Assembly: GCF_008838325.1 (NCBI RefSeq)
Contig: NZ_CP042829.1
Location: 1,364,001 to 1,428,000, forward strand
Length of the DNA: 64,000 nucleotides
Direction: 5' to 3'
From: Tepidiforma bonchosmolovskayae
Lineage (GTDB): Bacteria; Chloroflexota; Dehalococcoidia; Tepidiformales; Tepidiformaceae
The first letter of the stretch is position 1. Each line of letters opens with the position of its first letter. The notes beneath the pieces are model-generated. The model ran no database searches. It was given only the letters and a program-made list of their open reading frames with translations, and was not told the origin of the DNA. The position numbers were made by a program, and so were the translations under genes. Positions 25,582 through 34,788 of the stretch are shown here, in pieces.

Positions 25582-26541
25582 ATGGCAGGAATCCTGGTCA
25601 TCGCAGAAGCCAACGAGGGGGCGCTGTCCTCCATCTCGGGCGAGCTCCTCGGCGCCGCCCGCAAGCTGGCCGGCGAAGGCGCCGGAACCGTCACCGCCTT
25701 CGTCGCCGGGAGCGAAGCGCTCGGCAAGGAGCTCATCGCCCTCGGCGCCGATGCCGCCATCGTCGACACCAACCCCGCGCTCCAGGGCGCCCTCGCGGAG
25801 GTCTACCTCCCCGCCGTTCAGGCCGCGCTCCAGCAGTCGGGCGCCGATATCGTCCTCATGGGCCAGACGGCCCTCGGCCGCGACCTCGGCCCCATGCTCG
25901 CCTTCGCCCTCGACACCGCCGTCTCGATGGAGACCGTCGACCTGAAGTACCAGGGCAAGCTGATTGCGACCCGCTCCTGCTACGGCGGCAACGCCCGCGC
26001 CGAGGTCTCCTTCAAGAACGCGCCGGCCATCGCCACCGTGAAGGCGAAGTCGTTCGATGCCCTCCCGGCCGATGCCTCCCGCACCGGCGCCGTCACCACC
26101 ATCGACGTCGCCGGCGAAGCCCGCATCAAGATCCTCGGCGTCCAGAAGGCCGAGAGCACCGGCATCCGCCTCGAAGATGCCCCGGTGGTCGTCTCCGGCG
26201 GCCGCGGCCTTGGCGACCCCTCCGGCTTCAAGCTGCTCGAAGAGCTCGCCGCCCTCCTCAAGGGCGCCACGGGCGCGAGCCGCGCCGCCTGCGACCTCGG
26301 CTGGTACCCGCCGAGCCAGCAGGTCGGCCTCACCGGCAAGGTCGTCTCGCCCAACCTCTACATCGCCGTCGCCATCTCCGGCGCCAGCCAGCACATGGCG
26401 GGCATGGCCGGCTCCAAGAACATCGTGGCCATCAACAAAGACCCCGATGCCAACATGGTGAAGGTGGCCAAGTACGCCGTCATCGACGACTACCGGAAGG
26501 TCGTCCCCGCGCTCATCGAGGAGATCAAGAAGCTCGGCTGA
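25582..26541 (+). CDS. etfA: Electron transfer flavoprotein alpha subunit
   Basis: 319 residues. N-terminal half starts [13 protein letters not shown]; the C-terminal FAD domain carries [39 protein letters not shown] and [14 protein letters not shown], all typical EtfA FAD contacts. AAGGAGGAG lies upstream of the ATG. It forms an operon with etfB and is followed by a strong hairpin. Confidence 0.95.
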   Translation: MAGILVIAEANEGALSSISGELLGAARKLAGEGAGTVTAFVAGSEALGKELIALGADAAIVDTNPALQGALAEVYLPAVQAALQQSGADIVLMGQTALGRDLGPMLAFALDTAVSMETVDLKYQGKLIATRSCYGGNARAEVSFKNAPAIATVKAKSFDALPADASRTGAVTTIDVAGEARIKILGVQKAESTGIRLEDAPVVVSGGRGLGDPSGFKLLEELAALLKGATGASRAACDLGWYPPSQQVGLTGKVVSPNLYIAVAISGASQHMAGMAGSKNIVAINKDPDANMVKVAKYAVIDDYRKVVPALIEEIKKLG

Positions 26542-26570
26542 GCCGCCCGGCTCCGCTGCAGCCGCGCAGA

Positions 26571-26603
26571 AGGGGCGGGGGGTGCACATCCCCCGCCCCT
26601 TTG
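26571..26603. terminator. Bidirectional terminator-like hairpin between etfA and MFS gene
   Basis: A 10-base-pair stem GGGGCGGGGG / CCCCCGCCCC (arms 26572-26581 and 26590-26599) with a loop of 8, followed by TTT on the plus strand and preceded by GAAGA. It sits between two convergent genes. Confidence 0.75.
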
Positions 26604-26609
26604 CTGTCG

Positions 26610-27848
26610 TCAGCCCGGCCGTCGGTCCAGGGCCAGCCAGGTGACGGCCGCGCTCGCGACCAGGACCGCTGCGGCCACCCGGAAGCCGAGCTCATACCCC
26701 GGCGGCGAAGTGCCCGCCAGCCCGATCGCTGCCGGGCCCGCCGCACGGCCTGTCGCCACGAAGAGGGCCTGCAGCCCGATGAGCCGCCCGAAGTACGGGC
26801 CTGCGAACCGCTCTGAGATGACCAGGGCCCGCAGCGGGTAGATCGCGCCGAAGACCGTGCCGAACAGCCCGACCACAACCCACACCTGCCACCACGAATC
26901 GGCGACGGCGGTGGTAAGCGCGGCCCCGGCCACGCCCGTGAAACAGAGCGCAAGCAATGCCGGGCTCGAGATCCGCTCCGAAAGCAACGGCAGCAGGAGA
27001 CGGGCCGGCAGGCTGACGATGCCCGTCACGGCAATCGCCCAGGCCACCCCTCCCGGGGCGAACCCGCGACCTTCCAGCCCCGCAACCAGGTGGAACTGGA
27101 AGCCGCTGAACGCCACCGTCGCCACGAAGAACGCCAGGGTGAACAGCCAGAACGCGCGGTTCGCCTGGCGGACCCCGGCGGCCGCCTCACGCAGGAAGCC
27201 TTGGGGCGTCAGGCGCGCTCTCGCCGGCGCCGCCGGCTCGCGGATAACCGCCGGTACCGCCGTCCCCACGGCGAGCAGGATGCCCCCCAGCACCACCATC
27301 GCCGCCCGCCACCCGAGGCCGTCGACCAGCCACCGCGTCAGCGGCGTGAAGATCGTGATGCTGAAGCCGCTCAGCAGGGTCAGGACACCGTACGCCCGCG
27401 GCCGCTCCTCGGCCGGGAACCAGCGGTTCATCAGCACGTAGACCGGCTCGTAGAAGGTGGCCGCCATCGCGGGACCGAGGACCACCGCGAGGACCGCCAC
27501 GAACTGCCACGGCTCCCGTGCGGCCGCGAGGAGCGCCAGCCCCCCACAGCCCAGCACGGCGCCGCCGGCCATCAGCCGGCGCGTCCCCAGCAGGTCAGCC
27601 ACCGTGCCGGCGAAGATGCCGGACACGCCGCTCACGAGCAGCGCCGCCCCGAACCCTGCCGAGACGACCCCGGCGCCGAACTCCCCGCCCGGCCCGCTCT
27701 CCGTCACAAACACTGAGAACGCATAGGACAGCGTGCCGTAGCTGGTGTTGATGAACATGGCGGCGGCCGCGACCTGCAGCCACCGGCGGGAGAACACAGC
27801 GCGTTGCTGGCGGGCCAGCACGATCGGCATCGCCAGATGCAACCACAC
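26610..27848 (-). CDS. MFS transporter (oxalate/monocarboxylate-type)
   Basis: 412 residues with twelve predicted membrane segments. N-terminal FINTSYGTLSYAFSVFVTE and FAGTVADLLGTRRLMAGG, and a second-half loop ERISSPALLAL, resemble the monocarboxylate/oxalate group of MFS carriers. The substrate is unknown. A shorter start at 27830 (MPIVLARQ) is possible. Convergent with etfA and divergent from the MeaA-type mutase gene. Confidence 0.82.
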   Translation of the reverse strand: MWLHLAMPIVLARQQRAVFSRRWLQVAAAAMFINTSYGTLSYAFSVFVTESGPGGEFGAGVVSAGFGAALLVSGVSGIFAGTVADLLGTRRLMAGGAVLGCGGLALLAAAREPWQFVAVLAVVLGPAMAATFYEPVYVLMNRWFPAEERPRAYGVLTLLSGFSITIFTPLTRWLVDGLGWRAAMVVLGGILLAVGTAVPAVIREPAAPARARLTPQGFLREAAAGVRQANRAFWLFTLAFFVATVAFSGFQFHLVAGLEGRGFAPGGVAWAIAVTGIVSLPARLLLPLLSERISSPALLALCFTGVAGAALTTAVADSWWQVWVVVGLFGTVFGAIYPLRALVISERFAGPYFGRLIGLQALFVATGRAAGPAAIGLAGTSPPGYELGFRVAAAVLVASAAVTWLALDRRPG

Positions 27849-27993
27849 CGGGGCCGGTATCGCAATTCTCCGATGTTCGCACGGCGCGTTCGGACGTTCC
27901 GCGCCGTCTCCGCTACCATAAGGTGCACATCGCTCGCCGGTGCGCTCCCGCCGGGCCCCGGCAGCTCGTCCACTTTGGCCCCGGAGGGGTAGC

Positions 27994-30051
27994 GTGAGCT
28001 CACCGAACGACCCCGGGCAGGCCCCCGCCGAGCGCCTGCCCCACCGCCTTTACGACGCCGACGGCAACCCGACGAAGGACCGCCCCTGGATCTTCCGCAC
28101 CTACGCCGGCCACTCCAGCGCCGCCGCCTCCAACGCCCTCTACCGGAAGAACCTCGCCGCCGGGCAGACCGGCCTCTCCGTCGCCTTCGACCTGCCCACC
28201 CAGACCGGCTACTCCTCCGACCACCCCCTCGCCCTGCCCGAGGTCGGCAAGGTCGGTGTGCCCATCAACACCATCGACGATATGCACCAGCTCTTCGAGG
28301 GCATCCCCCTCGCAGAGATGAACACCTCGATGACCATCAACGCCACCGCCATGTGGCTGCTCGCCCTCTATATCGGCGTCGCCCGCGAACGCGGCGAGGA
28401 CGTCCGCAAGCTCCAGGGCACCACCCAGAACGACATCATTAAGGAATACCTCGCCCGCGGCACCTACATCTTCCCGCCCGAGGCGAGCCTCCGCCTCATC
28501 GCGGAGATGTACGAGTACTGCCTCGATAACCTGCCGAAGTGGAACGCCTCGAATATCTGCAGCTACCACCTGCAGGAAGCCGGCGCCACTCCCGTGCAGG
28601 AGCTCGCCTTCGCCCTCGCCAACGCCATCGGCGTCCTCGATACCATCCGCGAGCGCGGCGTCGTCCCTGCCGACCGCTTCCCCGAGGTCGTCGGCCGCAT
28701 CTCCTTCTTCGTGAACTCCGGCATCCGGTTCATCGAAGAGATGTGCAAGATGCGCGCCTTCGTCGAACTCTGGGACGAAATCACCCGCGACCGCTACGGC
28801 GTGACCGACCCGAAGCAGCGGCTCTTCCGCTACGGCGTCCAGGTCAACTCGCTCGGCCTCACGGAGCAGCAGCCCGAGAACAACGCCTGGCGCATCCTCA
28901 TCGAAGCCCTCGGCGTCACCCTCTCCCGCAAGGCGCGCTGCCGCGCCCTCCAGCTCCCCGCATGGAACGAGGCCCTCTCGCTCCCGCGCCCGTGGGACCA
29001 GCAGTGGTCGCTCCGCCTCCAGCAGATCCTCGCCTACGAAACCGACCTCCTCGAATACCCCGACATCTTCGACGGCTCCGTCGTCATCGAATCGAAGGTC
29101 GAAGAGCTCAAGCGGCAGGCCCGCGAGGAGATCGCGCGCATCGAAGCCATGGGCGGCATCCGCGCCGCCGTCGAATCCGGCTACCTGAAGTCCCAGCTCG
29201 TCCGCTCCATGTCCGAGCGGGTCAGCAAAATCAATTCCGGCGAACTCGTCATTGTCGGCGTCAACCGCTGGACCGACGGCCTCCCCTCGCCGCTCCTCAC
29301 CGGCGAGGATGGCGGCATCTTCAAGGTCGATGAAGCCGAGACCCGCCGCACCCTCGAAGCGCTCGCCGCCGTCAAAGCGAAGCGCGACCCGGCGCGGGTG
29401 CAGGCCGCCCTCGAAGCCCTCGAAGCCGCGGCCCGCAGCGGCGCGAACCTGATGGAGCCCTCGATCGAGTGCGCCCTCGCCCGCGTCACCACCGGCGAAT
29501 GGGCCGATACCCTCCGCCGCGTCTTCGGCGAGTACCGCCCGCCCACCGGCGTCGAGGGGCAGCGCCTCTACGTCGACAGCGACCGCGTCGCCGAGGTCCG
29601 CCGCCGCGCCGAGGAGTTCGTCCGCCGCACCGGCCACCGCCCGCGGATCGTCGTCGGCAAGCCCGGCCTCGATGGCCACTCCAACGGCGCCGAAGTGATC
29701 GCCGTCGCGGCCCGCCACTGCGGCTTCGATGTCGTCTACTCCGGCATCCGCCTCACGCCCGAGGAGATCGTCCAGAGCGCCGTCGAAGAGGCCGCCGATG
29801 TTATCGGCCTCTCCATCCTCTCCGGCTCCCACCTCGACCTCACCCGGCAGGTGATCGAAGGGCTGCGGGCCGCCGGCGCCGGCGACTCCATCCCCGTCAT
29901 CGTCGGCGGCATCATCCCGAAGGACGACCACGAAGCCCTCCGCGCCCTCGGTGTCCGCCAGATCTTCACCCCGGCCGACTTCGACCTCGCTGACGTGATG
30001 AGCCGCATCATGGACGTCGTCGAAGAACAGGCCGGCGTCCGCGCCCGGTGA
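27994..30051 (+). CDS. B12-dependent acyl-CoA mutase, MeaA / ethylmalonyl-CoA mutase type
   Basis: 685 residues from GTG 27994, with GGAGG 6 bases ahead. The catalytic barrel (~25-540) begins RPWIFRTYAGHSSAAASNAL and has DLPTQTGYSSDH and CSYHLQEAGATPVQ. These fit the MeaA/Ecm subgroup; methylmalonyl-CoA mutases usually have LPTHRGYDSD and GYHMQEAGA. The C-terminal cobalamin domain carries KPGLDGHSNGAEVIA (D-x-H-x-x-G, ~550) and LSGSHL. The meaB chaperone overlaps its stop by 4 bases (GTGA). It rearranges a branched acyl-CoA; the exact substrate (ethylmalonyl-, methylmalonyl- or other) is inferred only by subgroup. No Ccr is in the window. Confidence 0.82.
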   Translation: MSSPNDPGQAPAERLPHRLYDADGNPTKDRPWIFRTYAGHSSAAASNALYRKNLAAGQTGLSVAFDLPTQTGYSSDHPLALPEVGKVGVPINTIDDMHQLFEGIPLAEMNTSMTINATAMWLLALYIGVARERGEDVRKLQGTTQNDIIKEYLARGTYIFPPEASLRLIAEMYEYCLDNLPKWNASNICSYHLQEAGATPVQELAFALANAIGVLDTIRERGVVPADRFPEVVGRISFFVNSGIRFIEEMCKMRAFVELWDEITRDRYGVTDPKQRLFRYGVQVNSLGLTEQQPENNAWRILIEALGVTLSRKARCRALQLPAWNEALSLPRPWDQQWSLRLQQILAYETDLLEYPDIFDGSVVIESKVEELKRQAREEIARIEAMGGIRAAVESGYLKSQLVRSMSERVSKINSGELVIVGVNRWTDGLPSPLLTGEDGGIFKVDEAETRRTLEALAAVKAKRDPARVQAALEALEAAARSGANLMEPSIECALARVTTGEWADTLRRVFGEYRPPTGVEGQRLYVDSDRVAEVRRRAEEFVRRTGHRPRIVVGKPGLDGHSNGAEVIAVAARHCGFDVVYSGIRLTPEEIVQSAVEEAADVIGLSILSGSHLDLTRQVIEGLRAAGAGDSIPVIVGGIIPKDDHEALRALGVRQIFTPADFDLADVMSRIMDVVEEQAGVRAR

Positions 30052-31007
30052 CCGCTCCCGCGCTCGACGAGCTCGTCGCCGGCGCGATCGCGCTCGAAAA
30101 GTGGCCGCTCGCCCGGCTCGTCCGCCTCTTCGAGGACGCCCGCCCCGAGGCCGTCCCCGGGAAGGCGGCCGCCATCGCGGCCCTCGAAGCGCACGGCGCC
30201 CTGCCCCGCGCCATGGTCGCAGGCTTCACCGGCACGCCCGGCAGCGGCAAATCCACCCTCGTCGGCGAACTCGCTGCCCGTATGGTCGCCCGCGACCAGG
30301 CGGTCTCCGTCGCCGTCCTCGCCATCGACCCCTCCAGCCACCGCTCGGGCGGCTCCATCCTCGGCGACCGCACCCGCGTCCACTTCCCTATCGGCGAGCG
30401 GCGGCTCTACTTCCGCTCCCAGCCCTCCGACCGCGAGCTCGGCGGCATGGGCCGGGCAACCTACCCGGTCGTCCGCGTGCTCGAGCGGCTGTTCGACTAC
30501 GTCTTCGTCGAAACGGTCGGCATCGGCCAGAGCGAAGTCGAAATCGAACGGCTGGCCGACCGCGTCTACCTCGTGCTTCAGCCGCTCGGCGGCGACCACA
30601 TCCAGTTCATGAAGGCCGGCATCATGGAGGTGCCCCACGCCTTCATCCTCAATAAATGCGACGTCGGTGCCGCCGCCCGCCGGAGCTACCACGCCCTCCG
30701 CGCGAGCATCGACTTTGCCCGCCCGGGCGAGGCCTCGCCCCCGCCCATCTACCGCACCAGCGCGCTCTCCGGCGAAGGCCTCGACGATGTCCTCGCCGAC
30801 CTCGCCGCCCACCGCACCGTGCGCGACCCCGCCGGCCGCCGCGAGCGCGACCGCTACTTCCTCGAGAAATGGGTGCGCGACGAGTACGGCCGCTTCGGGC
30901 TGGAGCTGCTCGAACGACAGGGCGGCGCCGAAGGGCTGCTCGCCCGGGCCGCCACCTTCGAAGCGGCGCAGGCCGCCTACCGGCCACCCATCGCCCCGCC
31001 CGGCTGA
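30048..31007 (+). CDS. meaB: MeaB/ArgK-type G3E GTPase, mutase chaperone
   Basis: 319 residues from GTG 30048, overlapping the mutase stop. P-loop GFTGTPGSGKSTL (~58-70), VAVLAIDPSSHRSGGSILGDRTR (metal Asp), ETVGIGQSEVEI (switch) and NKCDV guanine-binding motif are all present. The family loads and protects adenosylcobalamin on methylmalonyl-CoA-type mutases. Coupling to the upstream gene supports that role. Confidence 0.93.
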   Translation: MTAPALDELVAGAIALEKWPLARLVRLFEDARPEAVPGKAAAIAALEAHGALPRAMVAGFTGTPGSGKSTLVGELAARMVARDQAVSVAVLAIDPSSHRSGGSILGDRTRVHFPIGERRLYFRSQPSDRELGGMGRATYPVVRVLERLFDYVFVETVGIGQSEVEIERLADRVYLVLQPLGGDHIQFMKAGIMEVPHAFILNKCDVGAAARRSYHALRASIDFARPGEASPPPIYRTSALSGEGLDDVLADLAAHRTVRDPAGRRERDRYFLEKWVRDEYGRFGLELLERQGGAEGLLARAATFEAAQAAYRPPIAPPG

Positions 31008-31083
31008 ACCCGGCTCCGGCTCACCGCGCGCAGGTCACCACCGCCGTGTGCTCGCTGCCGCGGTCCAGCTCCAGCCGGACAGC

Positions 31084-32202
31084 TCAGCCCTCGCGCCCGG
31101 CCCGGCCCGCGCTGTCCGCGTGCCCGTCGGCCGCATCGAGCGCCAGCGGGAGCTGCGTCGCCGCCTCGCGCCGGCCGCCCTCCGCCAGGATGGCGCGGTA
31201 GAGCTGCTCGTGCCGGAGCACGTTCAGCGCCGCGCTGAAGTGCCGCTCCACCCGCCGCCGGCACTCCCGCCGGTCCAACTCCTTCGCCCGCCAGGCCGCC
31301 TCTGCGGCCGCATCGATGTCCTCGCAGATGATGCCGGTCACGCCGTCCTGCACCACCTCCGGCACCGACCCGTTCCGGAAGGCGATGACGGGTGTGCCAG
31401 TCGCCATCGATTCGATCATCACCAGGCCGAACGGCTCCGGCCACTGGATGGGGAAGAGCGTGGCGAGCGCGTCGCGGTAAGCGCGCAGCTTCTCCCCGGT
31501 CGGCGGCTGCTGCTTCACCTCCACGTCCAGCCCGCGCAGCCGCGGCCGCACTTCGGCCTCCCAGTACTCGTGCTCGATCGGCTCGTTGATCTTGACCACC
31601 ATCAGCAGCGGCAGCCCCGCCCGCCGGGCAATTTCGATCGCCTGCACCGGCCCCTTCTCCGGGTTGATCCGCCCGCAGAAGAGCAGGTACTCCCCCGGCC
31701 GGTCGCTGAAGGGGAACGCCGCCGGGTCGATGCCGTTGTGGATGACCGTCGCGTGCACGCCCTCCGGCAGGGTCGAACGCTGGTGGTGGCTGATCGCCAC
31801 GAGGTGGAGCCGCCGGCCGAGGTCGGCGATCAGCCCGCGGTTCTCCGGCGTCACCGGCCCGTGCAGGGTGTGGACCACCGGCACCGGCACGGCAGCGCCG
31901 ACGATGGGGCCGAGGAAGGTGTGGTCATGGATGATGTCGAACTCGCGCCAGCGGTCGTAGGCGGCGAGCACATGGCGGGCCTCGACCGCGGCGTTGCCCA
32001 GCTGCTTCGAAGGCGGCTCGGGGAAGGTGGTGACCAGCCGCGCCTCGGTCCGCGAGCCGCCCGCGGCGAAGAGGGTCACGTCGTGGCCGCGCCGGGCGAG
32101 CCCGTCCGCGAGGTAGCTCACGACCCACTCGATGCCGCCGTAGCCCGTCGGCGGAACGGCGAACCACGGCGGCGCAACGATGGCGATCCGCATCGTCTCC
32201 AT
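31084..32202 (-). CDS. GT4 family glycosyltransferase
   Basis: 372 residues. N-terminal GT-B signature TGYGGIEWVVSYLADGLARRG, nucleotide-sugar site FCGRINPEKGPVQAIE and the E-x7-E motif EPFGLVMIESMATGTPVIA. The first start (32202) follows GAGGG; a second Met is 9 bases on. It is cotranscribed with the upstream debranching-type enzyme, which suggests glycogen, trehalose or other glucan metabolism. Acceptor and donor are unknown. Ends next to convergent meaB. Confidence 0.87.
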   Translation of the reverse strand: METMRIAIVAPPWFAVPPTGYGGIEWVVSYLADGLARRGHDVTLFAAGGSRTEARLVTTFPEPPSKQLGNAAVEARHVLAAYDRWREFDIIHDHTFLGPIVGAAVPVPVVHTLHGPVTPENRGLIADLGRRLHLVAISHHQRSTLPEGVHATVIHNGIDPAAFPFSDRPGEYLLFCGRINPEKGPVQAIEIARRAGLPLLMVVKINEPIEHEYWEAEVRPRLRGLDVEVKQQPPTGEKLRAYRDALATLFPIQWPEPFGLVMIESMATGTPVIAFRNGSVPEVVQDGVTGIICEDIDAAAEAAWRAKELDRRECRRRVERHFSAALNVLRHEQLYRAILAEGGRREAATQLPLALDAADGHADSAGRAGREG

Positions 32203-32323
32203 CTCGCATCCCTCGGGTTCGAACGGTTCTCGGGCGCGGGCCGCCCGGGCCGCGCCTCGCCATCATTCTTCGTTCGCTATCGGCAGGACGTCAATACCGC
32301 GTCGGCTGCCCCGGAGCCCGCCC

Positions 32324-34480
32324 CTACTGCGGCCACCGGTCGGAGAGCACGATCGCGAGGTCGCCCCGCACGCCCTCGACCTCCACCGCCACGCCGGCCG
32401 CGCCCCGCCGGAAGGCGAGGTCGACCCCGGCGCCCGCTACCCGGAGGTTCCGCAGCCGCACCCATTCGACCATCCCCGGAAGCTGCGGGCGGGTGATGGC
32501 GAGCGTGCGCGGCCCGGCCGGGCGCACCCCCAGCATCGTCGCCAGCACGAACGGCAGGCTCGCCGCCGACCACGCCTGCGGGCGGGAGGCGACCGGGTAC
32601 GGCGTCGGCACCAGCCGCAGCTCCCGCGGGTCGCCGCAGTACAGCTCGGGGATGCGGTAGGCCGGGAAGGCGAGCGCCGCCTCGATGAACGCCGTCCCCA
32701 GCGCCCGGGCGAGGTCGTCAAACCCGTGCCGCCGCAGCCCGGCGAGCAGGATCGCGTTGTCGTGCGGCCAGACCGAGCCCGTGTGGTAGCCGAGCGGGTT
32801 GTAGCCCGCCACCGACGACGCGAGCGTCCGCACCCCCCACCCGCTGAACAGGTCCGATTGGAAGGCCCGGTCGGCGAAGGCGGCCGCCCGCGCGGGCAGC
32901 GGGTCGCCCAGCCAGAGCAGGTGGCCCGGGTTCGAAGCCGGCGTCGGCACCGGCGTCCGCGCCCGCTCGAGGCAGAGCACGTAGCCCAGCGCGTCGTCGC
33001 CGAACCGCTCCTCGATGAGCGCCGCCAGCCGGTCGGCCGCCGCCTCCGCGCCGTCGGCAGGCTCGCCGCAGAGCGCCGCCATCCGCGTGAATGCCCGCAG
33101 CCCGGCCAGCGTGTACGCCTGCACCTCGACGAGCGCTATCGGCGGCTCCGCGAGGCGTCCGTCGGGCCACCGGATGGCGTCGTGCGAGTCCTTCCACCCC
33201 TGGTTCTCCAGCCCCGCCGGCGACTCCCGCGCGTAGGCCACCACGCCGCCGTGGCGCTCCAGCTCGGCGAGGCACCAGCGGGCCGCCGCCCGCAGGTTCG
33301 GCCAGAGCCGCTCGATCGCCGCCCGGTCGCCGGTCCATGCCAGGTACTCCTCGGCAGCGACCAGGAAGAGCGGGGTCGCATCGATGCTGCCGTAGTACTG
33401 CCCGAACGGCACCTCGCCGATGCGCGCCAGCTCGCCCCAGCGCAGCTCGTGGGGAATCTTGCCGGGGGCCGCATCGGAGGCCGCGTCGTGCTCCTCCGCC
33501 TGGTAGCGGGCCAGGACCTCCAGCGCCCCGCGCAGCAGCCGGGGCGCCCACGGCGCGAGGAACATCCCCGTGATGAGGCTGTCGCGCCCGAACAGCGTAT
33601 CGAACCACGGAACCCCGGCCGCAATGAACTCCGTCCCGTCGACCGCCGTGCGCAGCGCGCGCACGTCGAGCAGCGCGCGCTCCACCGCGTCGTTCAGCGG
33701 CTCGTAGTCGCACTGGAAGCGGGTCGCCTCATCGAGAAAGGCCCGCTCCTCGCGCTGCACCCGCGCAATCACCTGCGGCACCGGCTGGCGCTCACCCGGC
33801 TCGCCCGTACTCACCCGGATGTCGAGCACCACCGTCTCCCGCGGCTCCAGCACGAGCCGGTAGAGCGCGCCCCCGGCCCCGATCGACGACGGCGGCGGGT
33901 CGAACCGCACCGACGTGGTGCGCACGGCGCCGTCCGCGCCGGCGTACCGGAAGCGAATCCCGGCCCGCCCGGCCTGCGCATCCACCGGCGGCCGGGCGCT
34001 CCGCCGCTCGAAGCCGCGGACCTCGAAGATGTCGTGGAAATCAGCATCGACCTCGAGCCGCACCTCGATCGCCTGCGCATCCCGGTGGTAGTTCGAAATC
34101 GTCAGGCTTTCGACGAGCCCCCGGCCGAGCACCCGCCGCCGGCGGATGACGAGCGCCCGCGCCGGCACCACCCGCCCGGCGGGGTCCGCCATCGCCGGGT
34201 TGGTGTAGACGGCCGAGAAGATCGCGCCCGACTGGCTCGCATCGAGCAGGATCGGCGCGACGCCGCCCAGCGTCAGCCGGAAACGCGAGAGGTGGCGCGT
34301 GTCGCACCGGTACAGCCCCGTCGCCTCGTGCGCCGCAGCGTCGATATCGCCGCCGGGCAGGGCCACGAGCGAAACGCCGTCGTTCCGGAGGATCACGCAG
34401 TCGGTAATCGAACCTGTCGGCTGCGGTTCTTCGCCGACCGGCAGCCAGCCCGCCGCGGGGATCGGTCGCGCCTTCGACAT
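32324..34480 (-). CDS. Amylo-alpha-1,6-glucosidase / glycogen-debranching-type protein
   Basis: 718 residues from ATG 34480. N-terminal beta-sandwich domain of the GDE_N type (~20-260, LRNDGVSLVALPGGDIDAAA, GLYRCDTRHLSRFRLTL) precedes an (alpha/alpha)6 barrel (~280-650). The barrel has GVPWFDTLFGRDSLITGM, GKIPHELRWGELAR, FGQYYGSIDATPLF, YNPLGYHTGSVWPHDNA and an acidic residue set typical of GH-type (alpha/alpha)6 enzymes. Cytoplasmic, no signal peptide. It is followed by a GT4 gene on the same strand. I infer alpha-glucan turnover or synthesis of a storage or compatible sugar. Confidence 0.85.
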   Translation of the reverse strand: MSKARPIPAAGWLPVGEEPQPTGSITDCVILRNDGVSLVALPGGDIDAAAHEATGLYRCDTRHLSRFRLTLGGVAPILLDASQSGAIFSAVYTNPAMADPAGRVVPARALVIRRRRVLGRGLVESLTISNYHRDAQAIEVRLEVDADFHDIFEVRGFERRSARPPVDAQAGRAGIRFRYAGADGAVRTTSVRFDPPPSSIGAGGALYRLVLEPRETVVLDIRVSTGEPGERQPVPQVIARVQREERAFLDEATRFQCDYEPLNDAVERALLDVRALRTAVDGTEFIAAGVPWFDTLFGRDSLITGMFLAPWAPRLLRGALEVLARYQAEEHDAASDAAPGKIPHELRWGELARIGEVPFGQYYGSIDATPLFLVAAEEYLAWTGDRAAIERLWPNLRAAARWCLAELERHGGVVAYARESPAGLENQGWKDSHDAIRWPDGRLAEPPIALVEVQAYTLAGLRAFTRMAALCGEPADGAEAAADRLAALIEERFGDDALGYVLCLERARTPVPTPASNPGHLLWLGDPLPARAAAFADRAFQSDLFSGWGVRTLASSVAGYNPLGYHTGSVWPHDNAILLAGLRRHGFDDLARALGTAFIEAALAFPAYRIPELYCGDPRELRLVPTPYPVASRPQAWSAASLPFVLATMLGVRPAGPRTLAITRPQLPGMVEWVRLRNLRVAGAGVDLAFRRGAAGVAVEVEGVRGDLAIVLSDRWPQ

Positions 34481-34615
34481 GCCTGTTCCGCGGGAAATTC
34501 TCCCCCGCCGCCCGCGCCCGGTGAAGAGTGCGAAATGCGGCGTCAAGTTCCGGATTTCCGAAGGCAGTCCGATGGTTCGTCATTTGCTGTGCTCTAGACC
34601 GTAATCAGGCGTCTG

Positions 34616-34764
34616 CCGAGGCTTGGAGTACGACGCTGTCGCACGAGCGGCAGCCGGCCGAATCCGCGACAGCGGAGCGGGGGACCCACTTCCCCGGGGT
34701 GAATCCTCGCCGCAGAGGACGGGCCCTTCCGCCCGAACCCGTCAGCTCACCCCGCAGGCCTCGG
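34616..34764 (+). promoter_or_regulatory. Cyclic di-AMP riboswitch (ydaO-yuaA type)
   Basis: The leader of the SulP gene matches the conserved ydaO core in order: GCCGAATCCG (34656-34665), GCGGGGGACCC (34677-34687 region), GGGGTGAATCC (34696-34706 region), then CCCGAACCCGTCAGCTCACC and CCGCAGGC (to 34759). The closing P1 helix CCGAGGC/GCCTCGG (34616-34622 with 34758-34764) is perfect. These elements match the Thermoanaerobacter tengcongensis and Bacillus subtilis aptamers I recall. In the class, c-di-AMP binding turns the downstream gene off. The GGAG site (34777-34780) follows, so control could be by termination or translation; no clear terminator hairpin was found. Confidence 0.85.
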
Positions 34765-34788
34765 AAGCGACTCCCTGGAGCCGTCGAT

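Noticed and set aside
27994-30051. Calling the mutase a standard methylmalonyl-CoA mutase
   Set aside because: DLPTQTGY and CSYHLQEAG instead of LPTHRGYD and GYHMQEAG point to the MeaA/Ecm group.
31015-31086. In-frame continuation of the GT4 gene past its TGA (AVRLELDRGSEHTAVVTC...)
   Set aside because: Short, could reflect chance or an old extension; nothing suggests recoding at this TGA.
34481-34615. A promoter for the SulP riboswitch transcript
   Set aside because: TCTAGACC-like -10 pieces exist but no -35 at an acceptable distance, so no call was made.
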